Positions 37,468 to 46,101 of a stretch of 64,000 bases of DNA are shown one piece after another (within the stretch, counting starts at the first letter, position 1; the number at the start of each line of letters is the position of its first letter). The notes under the pieces were generated by a model, which was not told the DNA's origin, ran no database searches, and worked only from the letters and a program-made list of their open reading frames with translations. Origin of the DNA: Microbacterium cremeum (lineage in GTDB: Bacteria; Actinomycetota; Actinomycetes; Actinomycetales; Microbacteriaceae); the NCBI RefSeq assembly GCF_015277855.1, contig NZ_CP063812.1, positions 1,054,001 to 1,118,000 on the forward strand, in the 5' to 3' direction. A program made the position numbers and the translations under genes.

Positions 37468-39035
37468 ACACCTCCCACCCCCGCCGCCCCCGTTCCCTGA
37501 GCCTGTCGCGGGGCCTCGCCTTCGTGGCAGCCCTGGCTGCGGCATCCGTCGTCTTGAGCGGCTGCCTGTATGCCTCGATCCCCGAAGCGGCGCCGCGCCC
37601 CACCTGGAGCAAGCCGGCCGACACCTCGGGCGTCCCGGCTGAGCTCCTGCCCTACTACGGACAGGAGCTGGAGTGGACCGCGTGCGGCGGGTTCGACTGC
37701 ACGATGGTGACCGCACCCCTCGACTGGACCGATCCCGGCGCGGGGGACATCGAGCTGTCGGTGATCCGCAGCCGTGCCGAGGGGAGCGCGGAGCCGATCG
37801 GGTCGCTGCTGACCAACCCCGGCGGTCCTGGCGCGAGCGGGATCGATCTCGTCCGCCAGTCGCTGTCGTACGCGGTGGGCAGCGCCGTGCGCGAGCGGTT
37901 CGACGTCATCGGATTCGACCCGCGCGGTGTCGGGGAGTCCACCTCGGTGCGCTGCTACGACGCGGCCGCGATGGACGCGTACCTGTTCGACATCCCCGAG
38001 AACAAGCGGGGCACGGATGCCTGGGCCGGCGAGCTGCTCGACCGTCACGCCGACTTCGCCGAAGCGTGCGACGCCGGCAGCGACGGCATCCTCCCGCACA
38101 TCACGACCGAGAACGCGGCGCGCGACATGGACCTGCTGCGCGCCGTGCTCGGCGACCGGGAGCTGAACTACCTCGGCTACTCGTACGGCACCTTCCTCGG
38201 TGCGACGTACGCGAAGCTGTTCCCGGACCGCGTGGGCCGACTGGTGCTCGACGGCGCGATCGATCCATCGGTGCCCGGCCTCGACGTGGGCACGACCCAG
38301 GGGGTCGGGTTCGAGTCGGCGCTCCGCGCGTACATGGCGTCGTGCCTCGACGACGACGAGTGCCCCTTCCGCGGCTCCGTCGACGACGCGATGGCCGACC
38401 TCGGGACGCTCCTGGCCACGGTCGACCGCGACCCGATCCGCAATTCGGACGGACGCATGCTGGGAGCCGACTCGCTGATGACGGCCATCATCGCGGCACT
38501 GTACTCGCAGGACAGCTGGAGCTATCTCACCGACGCGCTGACGGGCGTGCTGGAAGGCGACGCCCGGACGGCGTTCCTGCTCGCCGACTTCTACTACAAC
38601 CGCCAGGACGGCCAGTACGCCGACAACTCGACCGAGGCCTTCCGTGCGTACAACTGCATGGACTACCCGCTGGACTCCACCCCGGCCGACATCGCGGCGG
38701 CCGAGGCGCTCCTCGAGGCCGAGGCGCCTACCGTCGCCCCGTACTGGGCGGGTCCCGATCCGTGCGACGTGTGGCCGTACCCGGCGACCGGGGTCCGCGA
38801 GCGCATCACTGCCGAGGGGGCGGCTCCCATCGTCGTCGTCGGCACGACGAACGACCCTGCCACCCCGTACGAGTGGTCGGTGTCGCTCGCCGACCAGCTG
38901 TCGTCGGGGGTACTGGTCACGCGTGTCGGCGAGGGTCACACCGGGTACAACAAGGGCAACCCGTGCGTCGACCGGGCGGTCGACACGTATCTTCTCGAGG
39001 GCACGCCGCCGCAGGACGGCTTGCGCTGCGAGTGA
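37464..39035 (+). CDS. Secreted alpha/beta-hydrolase lipoprotein, tripeptidyl-aminopeptidase-like
   Basis: 523 residues. A basic start and hydrophobic stretch end in the lipobox VLSGC (Cys34). The alpha/beta hydrolase fold has the oxyanion-region LLTNPGGPGASG, nucleophile Ser240 in GYSYGT, Asp464 in GTTNDPATPYEW and His492 in EGHTGYN. This is the layout of Streptomyces SlpD/tripeptidyl aminopeptidases, which remove peptides outside the cell. The GTG at 37464 overlaps the holB stop. The exact peptide specificity is unknown. Confidence 0.88.
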   Translation: MNTSHPRRPRSLSLSRGLAFVAALAAASVVLSGCLYASIPEAAPRPTWSKPADTSGVPAELLPYYGQELEWTACGGFDCTMVTAPLDWTDPGAGDIELSVIRSRAEGSAEPIGSLLTNPGGPGASGIDLVRQSLSYAVGSAVRERFDVIGFDPRGVGESTSVRCYDAAAMDAYLFDIPENKRGTDAWAGELLDRHADFAEACDAGSDGILPHITTENAARDMDLLRAVLGDRELNYLGYSYGTFLGATYAKLFPDRVGRLVLDGAIDPSVPGLDVGTTQGVGFESALRAYMASCLDDDECPFRGSVDDAMADLGTLLATVDRDPIRNSDGRMLGADSLMTAIIAALYSQDSWSYLTDALTGVLEGDARTAFLLADFYYNRQDGQYADNSTEAFRAYNCMDYPLDSTPADIAAAEALLEAEAPTVAPYWAGPDPCDVWPYPATGVRERITAEGAAPIVVVGTTNDPATPYEWSVSLADQLSSGVLVTRVGEGHTGYNKGNPCVDRAVDTYLLEGTPPQDGLRCE

Positions 39036-39068
39036 GCAGGATGACGGGGCGGATGCCGAGCCTCGTGG

Positions 39069-39098
39069 TTCGCGAGCACCGCTCTGACCCTGTAAGAT
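39069..39098 (+). promoter_or_regulatory. Possible tRNA-Thr promoter
   Basis: TTCGCG (39069-39074), 18 bp, TAAGAT (39093-39098). The -10 is good and the -35 weak. Confidence 0.4.
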
Positions 39099-39127
39099 CG
39101 TTGATCGTGCATCGCGCAAGCGAGGCG

Positions 39128-39201
39128 CGCCACCTTAGCTCAGTCGGCAGAGCGATTCACTCGTAATGAATAGGTCAAGGGTTCGATTCCCTTAGGTGGC
39201 T
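39128..39201 (+). tRNA. tRNA-Thr (anticodon CGT)
   Basis: The acceptor GCCACCT pairs with AGGTGGC, with discriminator T. The anticodon arm ATTCA-CTCGTAA-TGAAT gives CGT. The T arm is GGGTTCGATTCCC. CCA is not encoded. Confidence 0.95.
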
Positions 39202-39213
39202 CCGAACCGGATG

Positions 39214-39236
39214 CGGCCGCCGCGGCGGCCGTTTTC
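39214..39236 (+). terminator. Terminator behind tRNA-Thr
   Basis: An 18-bp perfect palindrome CGGCCGCCGCGGCGGCCG is followed by TTTT. Confidence 0.75.
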
Positions 39237-39259
39237 CGTCTCCGAAGAACGGTGGGGCG

Positions 39260-39655
39260 ATGCACGGGACGATCGACGCCCTCGCCGAGATCTTCTCCTG
39301 GGTCGGCCTGGGCGCCGGGGCGCTCCTGGCCGCCACGGCGCTCATCCTGCGCCTGTTCGACGGCACGTGGCTGCCCGCCCGCGCCGTGGTCGAGACCGTC
39401 GCCGACGGTCGCGTCGTGCGCTGGTTCGACGAAGACGGGGGCGTCAACGAGGCGGTGCTCGCCCACGAGCAGGACCACGCCATCGGCGACAAGCAGATGG
39501 CCGACATCTACTATCGACGCGGACGCCGCAACCGCATGCGCCTGACCCAGGGGTCCCCGGCGGTCCGCGCCGTGGGCCTGCTCGCCGTGGGCCTGCTCGC
39601 CCTCGGCGCGATCGCGATGATCGTGTCGCTGGTCCTGATCTTCGCGCGCGGCTGA
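39260..39655 (+). CDS. Hypothetical protein with two membrane helices
   Basis: 131 residues. Helix 1 covers about residues 10-32 and helix 2 about residues 101-127, enclosing a polar domain with VETVADGRVVRWFDEDGGV and HEQDHAIGDKQMADIYYRRG. I do not recognise a named family. GGTGGGG lies before the ATG. It converges on an EamA transporter gene 7 bp away. Confidence 0.7.
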   Translation: MHGTIDALAEIFSWVGLGAGALLAATALILRLFDGTWLPARAVVETVADGRVVRWFDEDGGVNEAVLAHEQDHAIGDKQMADIYYRRGRRNRMRLTQGSPAVRAVGLLAVGLLALGAIAMIVSLVLIFARG

Positions 39656-39662
39656 TCCCGCG

Positions 39663-40616
39663 CTACGCGACGGCGAGCATTCCGCCCGCGACGAGGGCGA
39701 GCGCGAGGCCGACCCACTGCACCGCCGCGACCCGCTCGCGCAGCACGAGCGCGGCGAGCAGGATCGTGCCGGCGGGATAGAGGGCGGTGAGGGCCGACAC
39801 GATCGACAGGTCGCCCGCGCGGAGCGCGACGAGCATCAGCGCGTTGGCCGCGGCATCCGTGATTCCGCACGAGATCGCCAGCCACCACGCCTGCACACGG
39901 GTGACCCGGACGGCTGTAGGAGCCGCCGCGTGCTCGAGATCCGCGTGTCCCGTCGGCGTCGCGCCCAGCGGCGGGCCCGCGACCTCGATCACGGAACCCG
40001 CCGGGCGTCCGCGGCGCACCGCCGCGAGCACGAGCACGCCGATGACGACCGCAGTCACGACGACGCTGGTCGCGCGGCTCGACACCAGCGGCACGAGCCC
40101 GCTCGCGTCGGCGGTCTGGTCGATGACGATGAGGAAGGCGCCGATCGCAAGACCCGCGCCGACCGCCATGAGCAGCCCGCGCGCACGGGGCCGCACGATC
40201 TTCTCGCCCGGGATGAAGCCCACCAGCACCACGGCGATGAGCGCGATCCCGAGCCCGGCATAGCCGATCGGCGCGAGGGCGTCGCCCTTGACGAGGAGTC
40301 CCCACAGCATCGGCGCGATCGCCGAGACCACGGCCGTCAGCGGCGACAGGATGCTCATCGGGCCGATCGCGAGACACGCGTACAGGAGAGCCACCGCGAC
40401 CACGCCCACGCCTCCGGCGAGGATGCCCCACGCGATGTCGCTGCCCATCCATGCGCCGCCGACGATCAGCTGCGCGATCGCGAGCGCCACGAGACCGGAC
40501 GCCGCGGCGACCGCCGTCACCACGATCGAGCGCAGACGGCGCGCCGCGACACCGCCGACGAAGTCGGCTGAGCCATACACGAGGGCGCCGACGAGGGCGA
40601 GGGCGGCGGAGATCAT
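39663..40616 (-). CDS. EamA/DMT-family transporter
   Basis: 317 residues, about ten hydrophobic helices in two repeats, opening with ALALVGALVYGSADFVGG. The loop between the halves (about 190-225) is hydrophilic. The ATG at 40616 follows a leaderless -10, and the far longer open frame upstream is antisense to the MMPL gene and lacks family similarity. The substrate is unknown. It is divergent from the MMPL transporter, 54 bp apart. Confidence 0.82.
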   Translation of the reverse strand: MISAALALVGALVYGSADFVGGVAARRLRSIVVTAVAAASGLVALAIAQLIVGGAWMGSDIAWGILAGGVGVVAVALLYACLAIGPMSILSPLTAVVSAIAPMLWGLLVKGDALAPIGYAGLGIALIAVVLVGFIPGEKIVRPRARGLLMAVGAGLAIGAFLIVIDQTADASGLVPLVSSRATSVVVTAVVIGVLVLAAVRRGRPAGSVIEVAGPPLGATPTGHADLEHAAAPTAVRVTRVQAWWLAISCGITDAAANALMLVALRAGDLSIVSALTALYPAGTILLAALVLRERVAAVQWVGLALALVAGGMLAVA

Positions 40617-40670
40617 CCCGATCAGCTTAGGGATGCTGCGACACGGCGAATCGCTAGATAAGCTAGCTAT
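40617..40670. promoter_or_regulatory. Divergent promoter pair between EamA and MMPL genes
   Basis: The minus strand has TAAGCT (40629-40624) 7 nt before ATG 40616. The plus strand has TAAGCT (40659-40664) 6 nt before ATG 40671. The AT-rich stretch around 40655-40670 contains overlapping GCTAGATAAGCTAGC and AGCTAGCT, a possible regulator site. Confidence 0.6.
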
Positions 40671-42917
40671 ATGACGACTCCCCCCTCGCGGCGCGGTCCC
40701 TCTCGCTGGCTGCGGATCGGCATCCCGGTTCTGCTCGCGCTCGTCTGGCTGACCGTCGGCTCGATCGGCGGCCCGTACTTCGGCAAGGTCGACGAGGTCT
40801 CGACGAACGACCGGTCGAGCTTCCTGCCCGAGAGCGCCGACGCCACGCGGGTGAACGAGCGGCTGGCGGAGTTCCAGGGCGACGAGTCCATCCCCGCTCT
40901 CGTGGTCGTCACCGGCGACGGCGAGCTGTCGCCGGACGACCTCGCAGATCTGCAGACGCTCGCCGACGACATCGCCGGCCTCGACGGCGTGCGGGACGGC
41001 GTCTCGCCGCCCCTCCCGTCGGAGGACGGCGAAGCCGCACAGATCTTCGTGCCGATCGACTCCGCGGGCGAGATCGGCGAGATCGTCGAAGAGATCCGCG
41101 CCCTCGTCGCCGAAGACCTGCCGCCGGGCCTGGAGGGCTGGGTCACCGGGCCCGCCGGGTTCACCGCGGACCTCGTCGAGGGCTTCCTCGGGATCGACGG
41201 ACTGCTGCTCGCGGTCGCGCTCATCGCGGTGCTCCTGATCCTCGTGATCGTCTACCGCTCGCCGCTGCTGCCCGTGCTGGTGCTGACGACGTCGGTGTTC
41301 GCGCTGTGCGCCGCCCTGCTCACGGTGTGGTGGCTCGCCTACGCCGGGATCGTCGTGCTCAACGGCCAGGTGCAGGGAATCCTCTTCATCCTCGTGATCG
41401 GAGCGGCGACCGACTACGCGCTGCTGTACGTCGCGCGGTTCCGCGAGGCGATCGCGGCGGGCGCGCAGCGATGGGATGCCACGTTCATTGCGTGGCGCGG
41501 AGCGTTCGAGCCGATCCTGGCCTCCGGCGGCACGGTCATCGCGGGCCTGCTGTGCCTGCTGCTCTCGGATCTCGCCACGAACCGCGCGCTCGGTCCGATC
41601 GCGTCGATCGGCATCGCGTTCTCGATGCTCTCGGCGCTCACCTTCCTCCCGGCGCTGCTGGCCCTGTTCGGGCGCGCGGCATTCTGGCCGTTCGCTCCGA
41701 AGGAGCCGCTGCAAACGGTGCCCGACGACCTCCGCCAGCCGGTGAAGGGGCTGTGGCCGCGCCAGGCGCGCTTCGTCGCGCGGCACGCGCGTGTGGTGTG
41801 GATCGTGTGCACGGTCGTGCTGCTCGCAGGCGCCGCCGGGATGACGCAGCTCAAGGCCGACGGCGTGCCGACGAGCGACCTCGTGCTCGGCGCCTCCGAA
41901 GCGCGCGACGGCCAGGACGTGCTCGCCGAGCACTTCCCCGCCGGCTCCGGCTCGCCCGTGTACGTCGTCGTCCCCGAGACCGACCTCGCTGCGGCGGTCG
42001 AGGTGCTCGAGCGCGCCGACGGCGTGGAATCGGTGGCCGTGGCGTCCGAGGACTCGCCGACGGGTCAGGCCGCGGTCGAGGTCGAAGACGGCGAGCCGCA
42101 GCTCACGGCGGTCGGTCCGCCCGGCACGCCGGCTCCTGATCCGACGGTGGCGGACGGGGACGTGCTCGTGATCGGGACGCTGACGGATGCCGCGGACTCG
42201 GCCGCCGCGGAAGACACCGTGCGCGGGCTGCGCGCGGGTCTGGACGACGAGCTCGGGGCCGGCGTCGCGATCGTGGGAGGTGAGACGGCCACCGACATCG
42301 ACACCAACGACACCTCCACGCGGGATCGCACACTGATCATCCCGGTGATCCTCGCGGTGATCCTCGTGATCCTCATGCTGCTGCTGCGGTCGATCCTCGC
42401 GCCCGTGCTGCTCATCGCCACCGTCATCCTGTCGTTCGGCACGGCGCTCGGTGTGAGCGCGCTGGTCTTCAACGGCGTGTTCGGCTTCCCGGGAGCCGAT
42501 CCCGCGGTGCCGCTGTACGGCTTCGTGTTCCTGGTCGCGCTGGGCGTCGATTACAACATCTTCCTGATGTCGCGCGTGCGGGAGGAGTCCCTCGTCCACG
42601 GCACGCGCCCCGGCATCCTTCGCGGTCTCGTCGCCACGGGCGGCGTCATCACCTCGGCGGGGCTCGTCCTGGCGGCGACCTTCGCCGCGCTCGGCGTGAT
42701 CCCGATCCTGTTCCTCGCGCAGATCGCCTTCATCGTCGCGTTCGGCGTGCTGCTCGACACGTTCGTGGTGCGCTCGCTCCTGGTCCCCGCACTGTCGTAC
42801 GACATCGGCCCGGCCATCTGGTGGCCGTCGGCCCTTCGACGAGCTCGGGGACCGGAGCGGCGTCACGACGGACACCTGCTGACCCGCGACGAGGACCGGC
42901 GTACCCTCGAGACATGA
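40671..42917 (+). CDS. MMPL-family RND transporter
   Basis: 748 residues. Helix 1 is near residue 20, a large extracytoplasmic loop runs to about 175, then a bundle of five helices, a second loop around 400-540, and a second helix bundle. GAATDYALLYVARFREA and ALGVDYNIFLMSRVREE are the paired MMPL signatures. Substrates in actinobacteria include lipids and drugs; none can be inferred here. The last 30 residues are hydrophilic and partly encoded by a dispersed repeat. The 3' end overlaps pncA by 4 nt. Confidence 0.88.
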   Translation: MTTPPSRRGPSRWLRIGIPVLLALVWLTVGSIGGPYFGKVDEVSTNDRSSFLPESADATRVNERLAEFQGDESIPALVVVTGDGELSPDDLADLQTLADDIAGLDGVRDGVSPPLPSEDGEAAQIFVPIDSAGEIGEIVEEIRALVAEDLPPGLEGWVTGPAGFTADLVEGFLGIDGLLLAVALIAVLLILVIVYRSPLLPVLVLTTSVFALCAALLTVWWLAYAGIVVLNGQVQGILFILVIGAATDYALLYVARFREAIAAGAQRWDATFIAWRGAFEPILASGGTVIAGLLCLLLSDLATNRALGPIASIGIAFSMLSALTFLPALLALFGRAAFWPFAPKEPLQTVPDDLRQPVKGLWPRQARFVARHARVVWIVCTVVLLAGAAGMTQLKADGVPTSDLVLGASEARDGQDVLAEHFPAGSGSPVYVVVPETDLAAAVEVLERADGVESVAVASEDSPTGQAAVEVEDGEPQLTAVGPPGTPAPDPTVADGDVLVIGTLTDAADSAAAEDTVRGLRAGLDDELGAGVAIVGGETATDIDTNDTSTRDRTLIIPVILAVILVILMLLLRSILAPVLLIATVILSFGTALGVSALVFNGVFGFPGADPAVPLYGFVFLVALGVDYNIFLMSRVREESLVHGTRPGILRGLVATGGVITSAGLVLAATFAALGVIPILFLAQIAFIVAFGVLLDTFVVRSLLVPALSYDIGPAIWWPSALRRARGPERRHDGHLLTRDEDRRTLET
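42830..42855 (+). repeat. CCCTTCGACGAGCTCGGGGACCGG element at the 3' end of the MMPL gene
   Basis: A degenerate copy of the actinobacterial CCCTTCGACRAGCTCRGGGACC intergenic palindrome encodes ALRRARGPER in the cytoplasmic tail. (The name gives the element; it covers the stated span.). Confidence 0.6.
42902..42913 (+). promoter_or_regulatory. -10 box before pncA inside the MMPL gene
   Basis: TACCCT at 42902-42907 ends 6 nt before ATG 42914, so pncA may be transcribed independently as well as with the MMPL gene. Confidence 0.45.
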
Positions 42918-43504
42918 GCAAGGCACTGTTCATCGTGGACGTCCAGAACGACTTCACCGAAGGCGGCGCACTCGGTGTGGACGGCGGTGACGCCGTCGCG
43001 CAACGCATCACGGAGTACCTCGTGACGCACGCCGAGGAGTACTCGATCATCGTGGCCTCCCGCGACTGGCACGACGGCGACAACGACAACGGCGGCCACT
43101 TCGCCGACGAACCCGACTTCGTGGACACCTGGCCGCCGCACTGCGTGAGCGGCACCGAGGGTGCGGAGTACGACCCCGGCTTCGACACCTCGCGCGTCAC
43201 CCACCACGTCAAGAAGGGCCAGGGCAGACCGGCCTATTCGCTGTTCGAAGGGACGACCGACGACGGCGTGACGGTCGCGCAGCTGCTCGAGGAGCACGGT
43301 GTCGTCGATGTCGACGTGACCGGCATCGCCACCGACCACTGCGTGCGGGCATCGGCCCTCGACGCCATCGAGCACGGCCGTCGCGTCCGGGTGCTCACCG
43401 ACCTCATCGCCGGTGTCGCGCCCGAGCCGAGCGACGCGGCGCTCGCCGAACTCGCCCACGCGGGTGCCGAGCTCGCCGAGTCGGGCACTGCGGGAGGCGC
43501 GTGA
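42914..43504 (+). CDS. pncA: Nicotinamidase (isochorismatase fold)
   Basis: 196 residues. It hydrolyses nicotinamide to nicotinate in NAD salvage. Catalytic Asp9 is in FIVDVQNDF. Metal ligands Asp51, His53 and His62 are in ASRDWHDGDND and the following GGHF. Lys100/101 in HHVKKGQGR and nucleophile Cys143 in GIATDHCVRAS complete the site. Length and motifs match PncA. The ATG overlaps the preceding stop (ATGA). Confidence 0.93.
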   Translation: MSKALFIVDVQNDFTEGGALGVDGGDAVAQRITEYLVTHAEEYSIIVASRDWHDGDNDNGGHFADEPDFVDTWPPHCVSGTEGAEYDPGFDTSRVTHHVKKGQGRPAYSLFEGTTDDGVTVAQLLEEHGVVDVDVTGIATDHCVRASALDAIEHGRRVRVLTDLIAGVAPEPSDAALAELAHAGAELAESGTAGGA

Positions 43505-43518
43505 CGCTCCGCACCCGC

Positions 43519-43531
43519 TAGCCTCGGATCC
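43519..43531 (+). promoter_or_regulatory. -10 box and leaderless start of the GNAT gene
   Basis: TAGCCT at 43519-43524 ends 7 nt before GTG 43532. Confidence 0.55.
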
Positions 43532-43978
43532 GTGACCGAGATCCGCGCGCTGACAGCCGCCGACCATGCGACGTGGCTGCCGCTGTGGCGGGGGTACCTC
43601 GAGTTCTACGAGGCGACGCTCTCGGACGAGCAGACCGACCTGACGTGGAGCCGACTCATGGATCCGCAGTTCCCGGTCTGGGGTGCGATCGCGACCAGCG
43701 AGGGCAAGGCGATCGGGCTCGTGCACTGGCTGACGCATCCGGCGACCTGGTCGGCGGAACCGTACTGCTACCTGGAGGATCTCTTCGTCGCTCCCGAGAC
43801 CCGCGGCGCCGGTGCCGGACGCGCGCTCATCGAGCACGTCGCCGACTGGGCGCGCGCACACGGGAGCGGCAAGGTGTACTGGCTGACGCACGAGACCAAC
43901 GCCACCGCTCGCGCGCTCTACGACCGCGTGGCGACCCGCACCGGCTTCGTCCACTACGAGATGGGACTCGATCGATGA
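43532..43978 (+). CDS. GNAT-family N-acetyltransferase
   Basis: 148 residues. The beta4-alpha3 region CYLEDLFVAPETRGAGAGRA is the acetyl-CoA binding signature (Q/RxxGxG/A as RGAGAG). VYWLTHETNATARALYDRVA follows. The acceptor substrate is unknown. The next small membrane gene overlaps its stop by 4 nt. Confidence 0.88.
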   Translation: MTEIRALTAADHATWLPLWRGYLEFYEATLSDEQTDLTWSRLMDPQFPVWGAIATSEGKAIGLVHWLTHPATWSAEPYCYLEDLFVAPETRGAGAGRALIEHVADWARAHGSGKVYWLTHETNATARALYDRVATRTGFVHYEMGLDR

Positions 43979-44280
43979 CGACCTCGCCCGCCCGGTCCGG
44001 TCGCCGCACCGGCGACCTGATCGCGACGCTCCTGCTGATCGGCCTCTCGGTCGGCACCGCCGTCGTGCTGTTCTTCAACGCGCTGCTGTGGGCGATGGGA
44101 GGCAGGGACAACTCCGGCGCGATCGCGCTCGGCGGCTACCTGCCGCTCGTCCTCACGGTGCTCGGGGCCGTCGCGGGCATCGTCGCGCTCGCGCGCCGCC
44201 GCACCGCGTTCTGGTATCCGCTCGTCGCGCTCGTCCTGAGCGTCGTGGTCTGGCTGGTGGCGATCTCTCTCGTCCGCTGA
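43975..44280 (+). CDS. Small membrane protein, three helices
   Basis: 101 residues with helices near 15-42, 52-70 and 77-98. It has no recognisable family and no catalytic motif. It overlaps the GNAT gene (ATGA), so it is co-translated. The fact that it is intact and coupled supports a real gene. Confidence 0.7.
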   Translation: MTTSPARSGRRTGDLIATLLLIGLSVGTAVVLFFNALLWAMGGRDNSGAIALGGYLPLVLTVLGAVAGIVALARRRTAFWYPLVALVLSVVVWLVAISLVR

Positions 44281-44339
44281 GCCGCGACGTCGGAACGGGC
44301 GCTGCGACAGACGAACCGTCGGCGGCCGACGTTCTCGAG

Positions 44340-44412
44340 TGGGCCCCGTGGGGCTCGAACCCACGACCCGCGGATTAAAAGTCCGATGCTCTACCGACTG
44401 AGCTAGAGGCCC
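44340..44412 (-). tRNA. tRNA-Lys (anticodon TTT)
   Basis: On the minus strand the 5' acceptor GGGCCTC pairs with GGGGCCC (one G-T), with discriminator A. The anticodon arm CGGAC-TTTTAAT-CCG region gives TTT in the loop CTTTTAA. The T arm is GTGGGTTCGAGCCCCAC. CCA is not encoded. Confidence 0.94.
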
Positions 44413-44463
44413 TCGGCCACCAAGCCTAATGGCCCGCAGGCGCCGCGGCCGCAGGCCGGAGGA

Positions 44464-45960
44464 TCAGCCGTTGCCGCCGCCGCGGCCCGGGCCGCCGTTT
44501 CCGACGCCGCCGCCGCCCTGATTGCCGTTGCCGTTGCCCGGACCGCCGTTCCCGCCGCCGTTCCCGCCGCCGTTGCCGTTCCCATTCCCGCCGCCGTTGC
44601 CGCCGCCGTTGCCCGGGCCGCTGTTGTCGCCTCCGTCGTCGTCCACGACGGAGGGCGGAGGCGCCTCGGTCGGCGCCTCGCTGGGGATTACCGAGGGCAC
44701 CGCCGGGGTCGTGGGCTCCGGGTCGGGCGTCGTGGCAGCCAGCGTCGTCGCCCAGATGGCGGCCACCAACGCGATCGCAACGAGGCTCGCCACCATCAGC
44801 AGCGCGAGAAGTCGCCGTCGGCGTCGCGGGTCGGTCCGTGTCACCGGCGCGGTCTGGCGGATCGCCGATGCCGCGACGGGATCGACGGGATCTGTCGCCT
44901 CGCCGGGGGGAATCGCGCCCGGGAGAGTCACGTCACCGCTCGCCGGCGCGCCGTGCGTGCTCGCGCCGGCCTCCGGACCCGCGCCGGAGCCGGCCGCGCC
45001 GCCCGCACCCCCGGCCCCCGGACCCCCGACGCCCGCCGCGGGCAGCATCATCGTGGGCCGCGTCGCCAGGCTGACCGCCTGCGTCGGCTGACCGATCGTC
45101 GACGTGTCCATCGACCCCGCCGCGAGCTTCGCCGTCGCCTGGGCGACCTCGAGCGCCGTGGGCCGGTCGTCCGGGCGCGTCGCGGTCATGCCCCGCAAGA
45201 GCCCCTGCCACGCCGGATCGAGCTCCTGTGGGATCGGCGGCGGAGAGATCAGGCGCGCGGTGAGCGCACCGATGCCCTCGGCATCGGCATACGGCCTCGT
45301 GCCGGTGAGTGCCTCGATGAGCATGATCCCGAACGAGTACACGTCCGACGCCGGCTGCGGCGGCGCACCCTGCGCCTGCTCCGGCGCGATATAGGCGGCG
45401 GTTCCCATCACGAGTCCGGGAGTGGTGACGCGCGCCGAGTCGAGGAGGAACGCGATGCCGAAGTCGGCGAGCTTCGCGTGCCACGTCGGGCCGGGCAGCG
45501 GCGACGGGCCCAGCAACACGTTCGAGGGCTTGACGTCGCGGTGGACGATGCCGGCCGAGTGCGCCACATGGAGGCCCTCTGCCACGTCGACGGAGATGCG
45601 GGCGACGTCCCGCTCGTCGATCGGCCCCTTGCTGATGAGATCGCGCAGGGTGATGCCCTCGACGTACTCCATCACGATGTAGCTGCCGTCGAGGTCCGAG
45701 ATGCGGGCGTCGAACACCGTCACGATCGAGTGGTGGTTGAGCGACGCCAGCACCTTCGTCTCGGCGCGGGCGCGCTCGAGCATCGCCGGTCCATCGAGCG
45801 GGTTCCGCAGCAGCTTGACCGCGATCGTGCGATCCAGATGCGTGTCTTCGGCGCGGTAGACCCGCGCCATGCCGCCTTCGCCGATGCGCTCCTCGAGCCG
45901 GTATCGGCCGTCGAGCAGCTCACCCGTCGAGATGTCCTCGACCTCACGCAGGTCTGTCAC
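44464..45960 (-). CDS. Serine/threonine protein kinase, PknB-like, with Gly/Asn-rich C-terminus
   Basis: 498 residues. The kinase domain (about 18-280) has GEGGMARVY, AVKLL, HRDVKPSNVLL, ADFGIAF and APEQ. A Gly/Ala/Pro-rich juxtamembrane region leads to a basic stretch RRRRRLLALLMVASLVAIA (helix near 380). An extracellular Pro/Ser/Thr region and about 55 residues of GGGNGGGNGNGNGG-type repeats end the protein. No PASTA domain is present, which is unusual for a one-pass kinase of this group. The GTG at 45960 is preceded by GGGAGGAAGA. Confidence 0.92.
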   Translation of the reverse strand: MTDLREVEDISTGELLDGRYRLEERIGEGGMARVYRAEDTHLDRTIAVKLLRNPLDGPAMLERARAETKVLASLNHHSIVTVFDARISDLDGSYIVMEYVEGITLRDLISKGPIDERDVARISVDVAEGLHVAHSAGIVHRDVKPSNVLLGPSPLPGPTWHAKLADFGIAFLLDSARVTTPGLVMGTAAYIAPEQAQGAPPQPASDVYSFGIMLIEALTGTRPYADAEGIGALTARLISPPPIPQELDPAWQGLLRGMTATRPDDRPTALEVAQATAKLAAGSMDTSTIGQPTQAVSLATRPTMMLPAAGVGGPGAGGAGGAAGSGAGPEAGASTHGAPASGDVTLPGAIPPGEATDPVDPVAASAIRQTAPVTRTDPRRRRRLLALLMVASLVAIALVAAIWATTLAATTPDPEPTTPAVPSVIPSEAPTEAPPPSVVDDDGGDNSGPGNGGGNGGGNGNGNGGGNGGGNGGPGNGNGNQGGGGVGNGGPGRGGGNG

Positions 45961-46101
45961 TCTTCCTCCCCGCTGCGAACCGCCGCACAGGGGGGTCGCG
46001 GCACTTCGAGCTGAGTTCCAACGTAGGCAGAGGCTCCGCCGGTGACATGCCCCTTGACGTCGGGCAGGATCGGTGCAACTCGTCCGGTTGCCGAGTACGG
46101 C

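Noticed and set aside
39663..42926. Long minus-strand frame extending the EamA gene over the MMPL gene
   Set aside because: The extension is antisense to a clear MMPL protein; the ATG at 40616 with its -10 starts the membrane protein.
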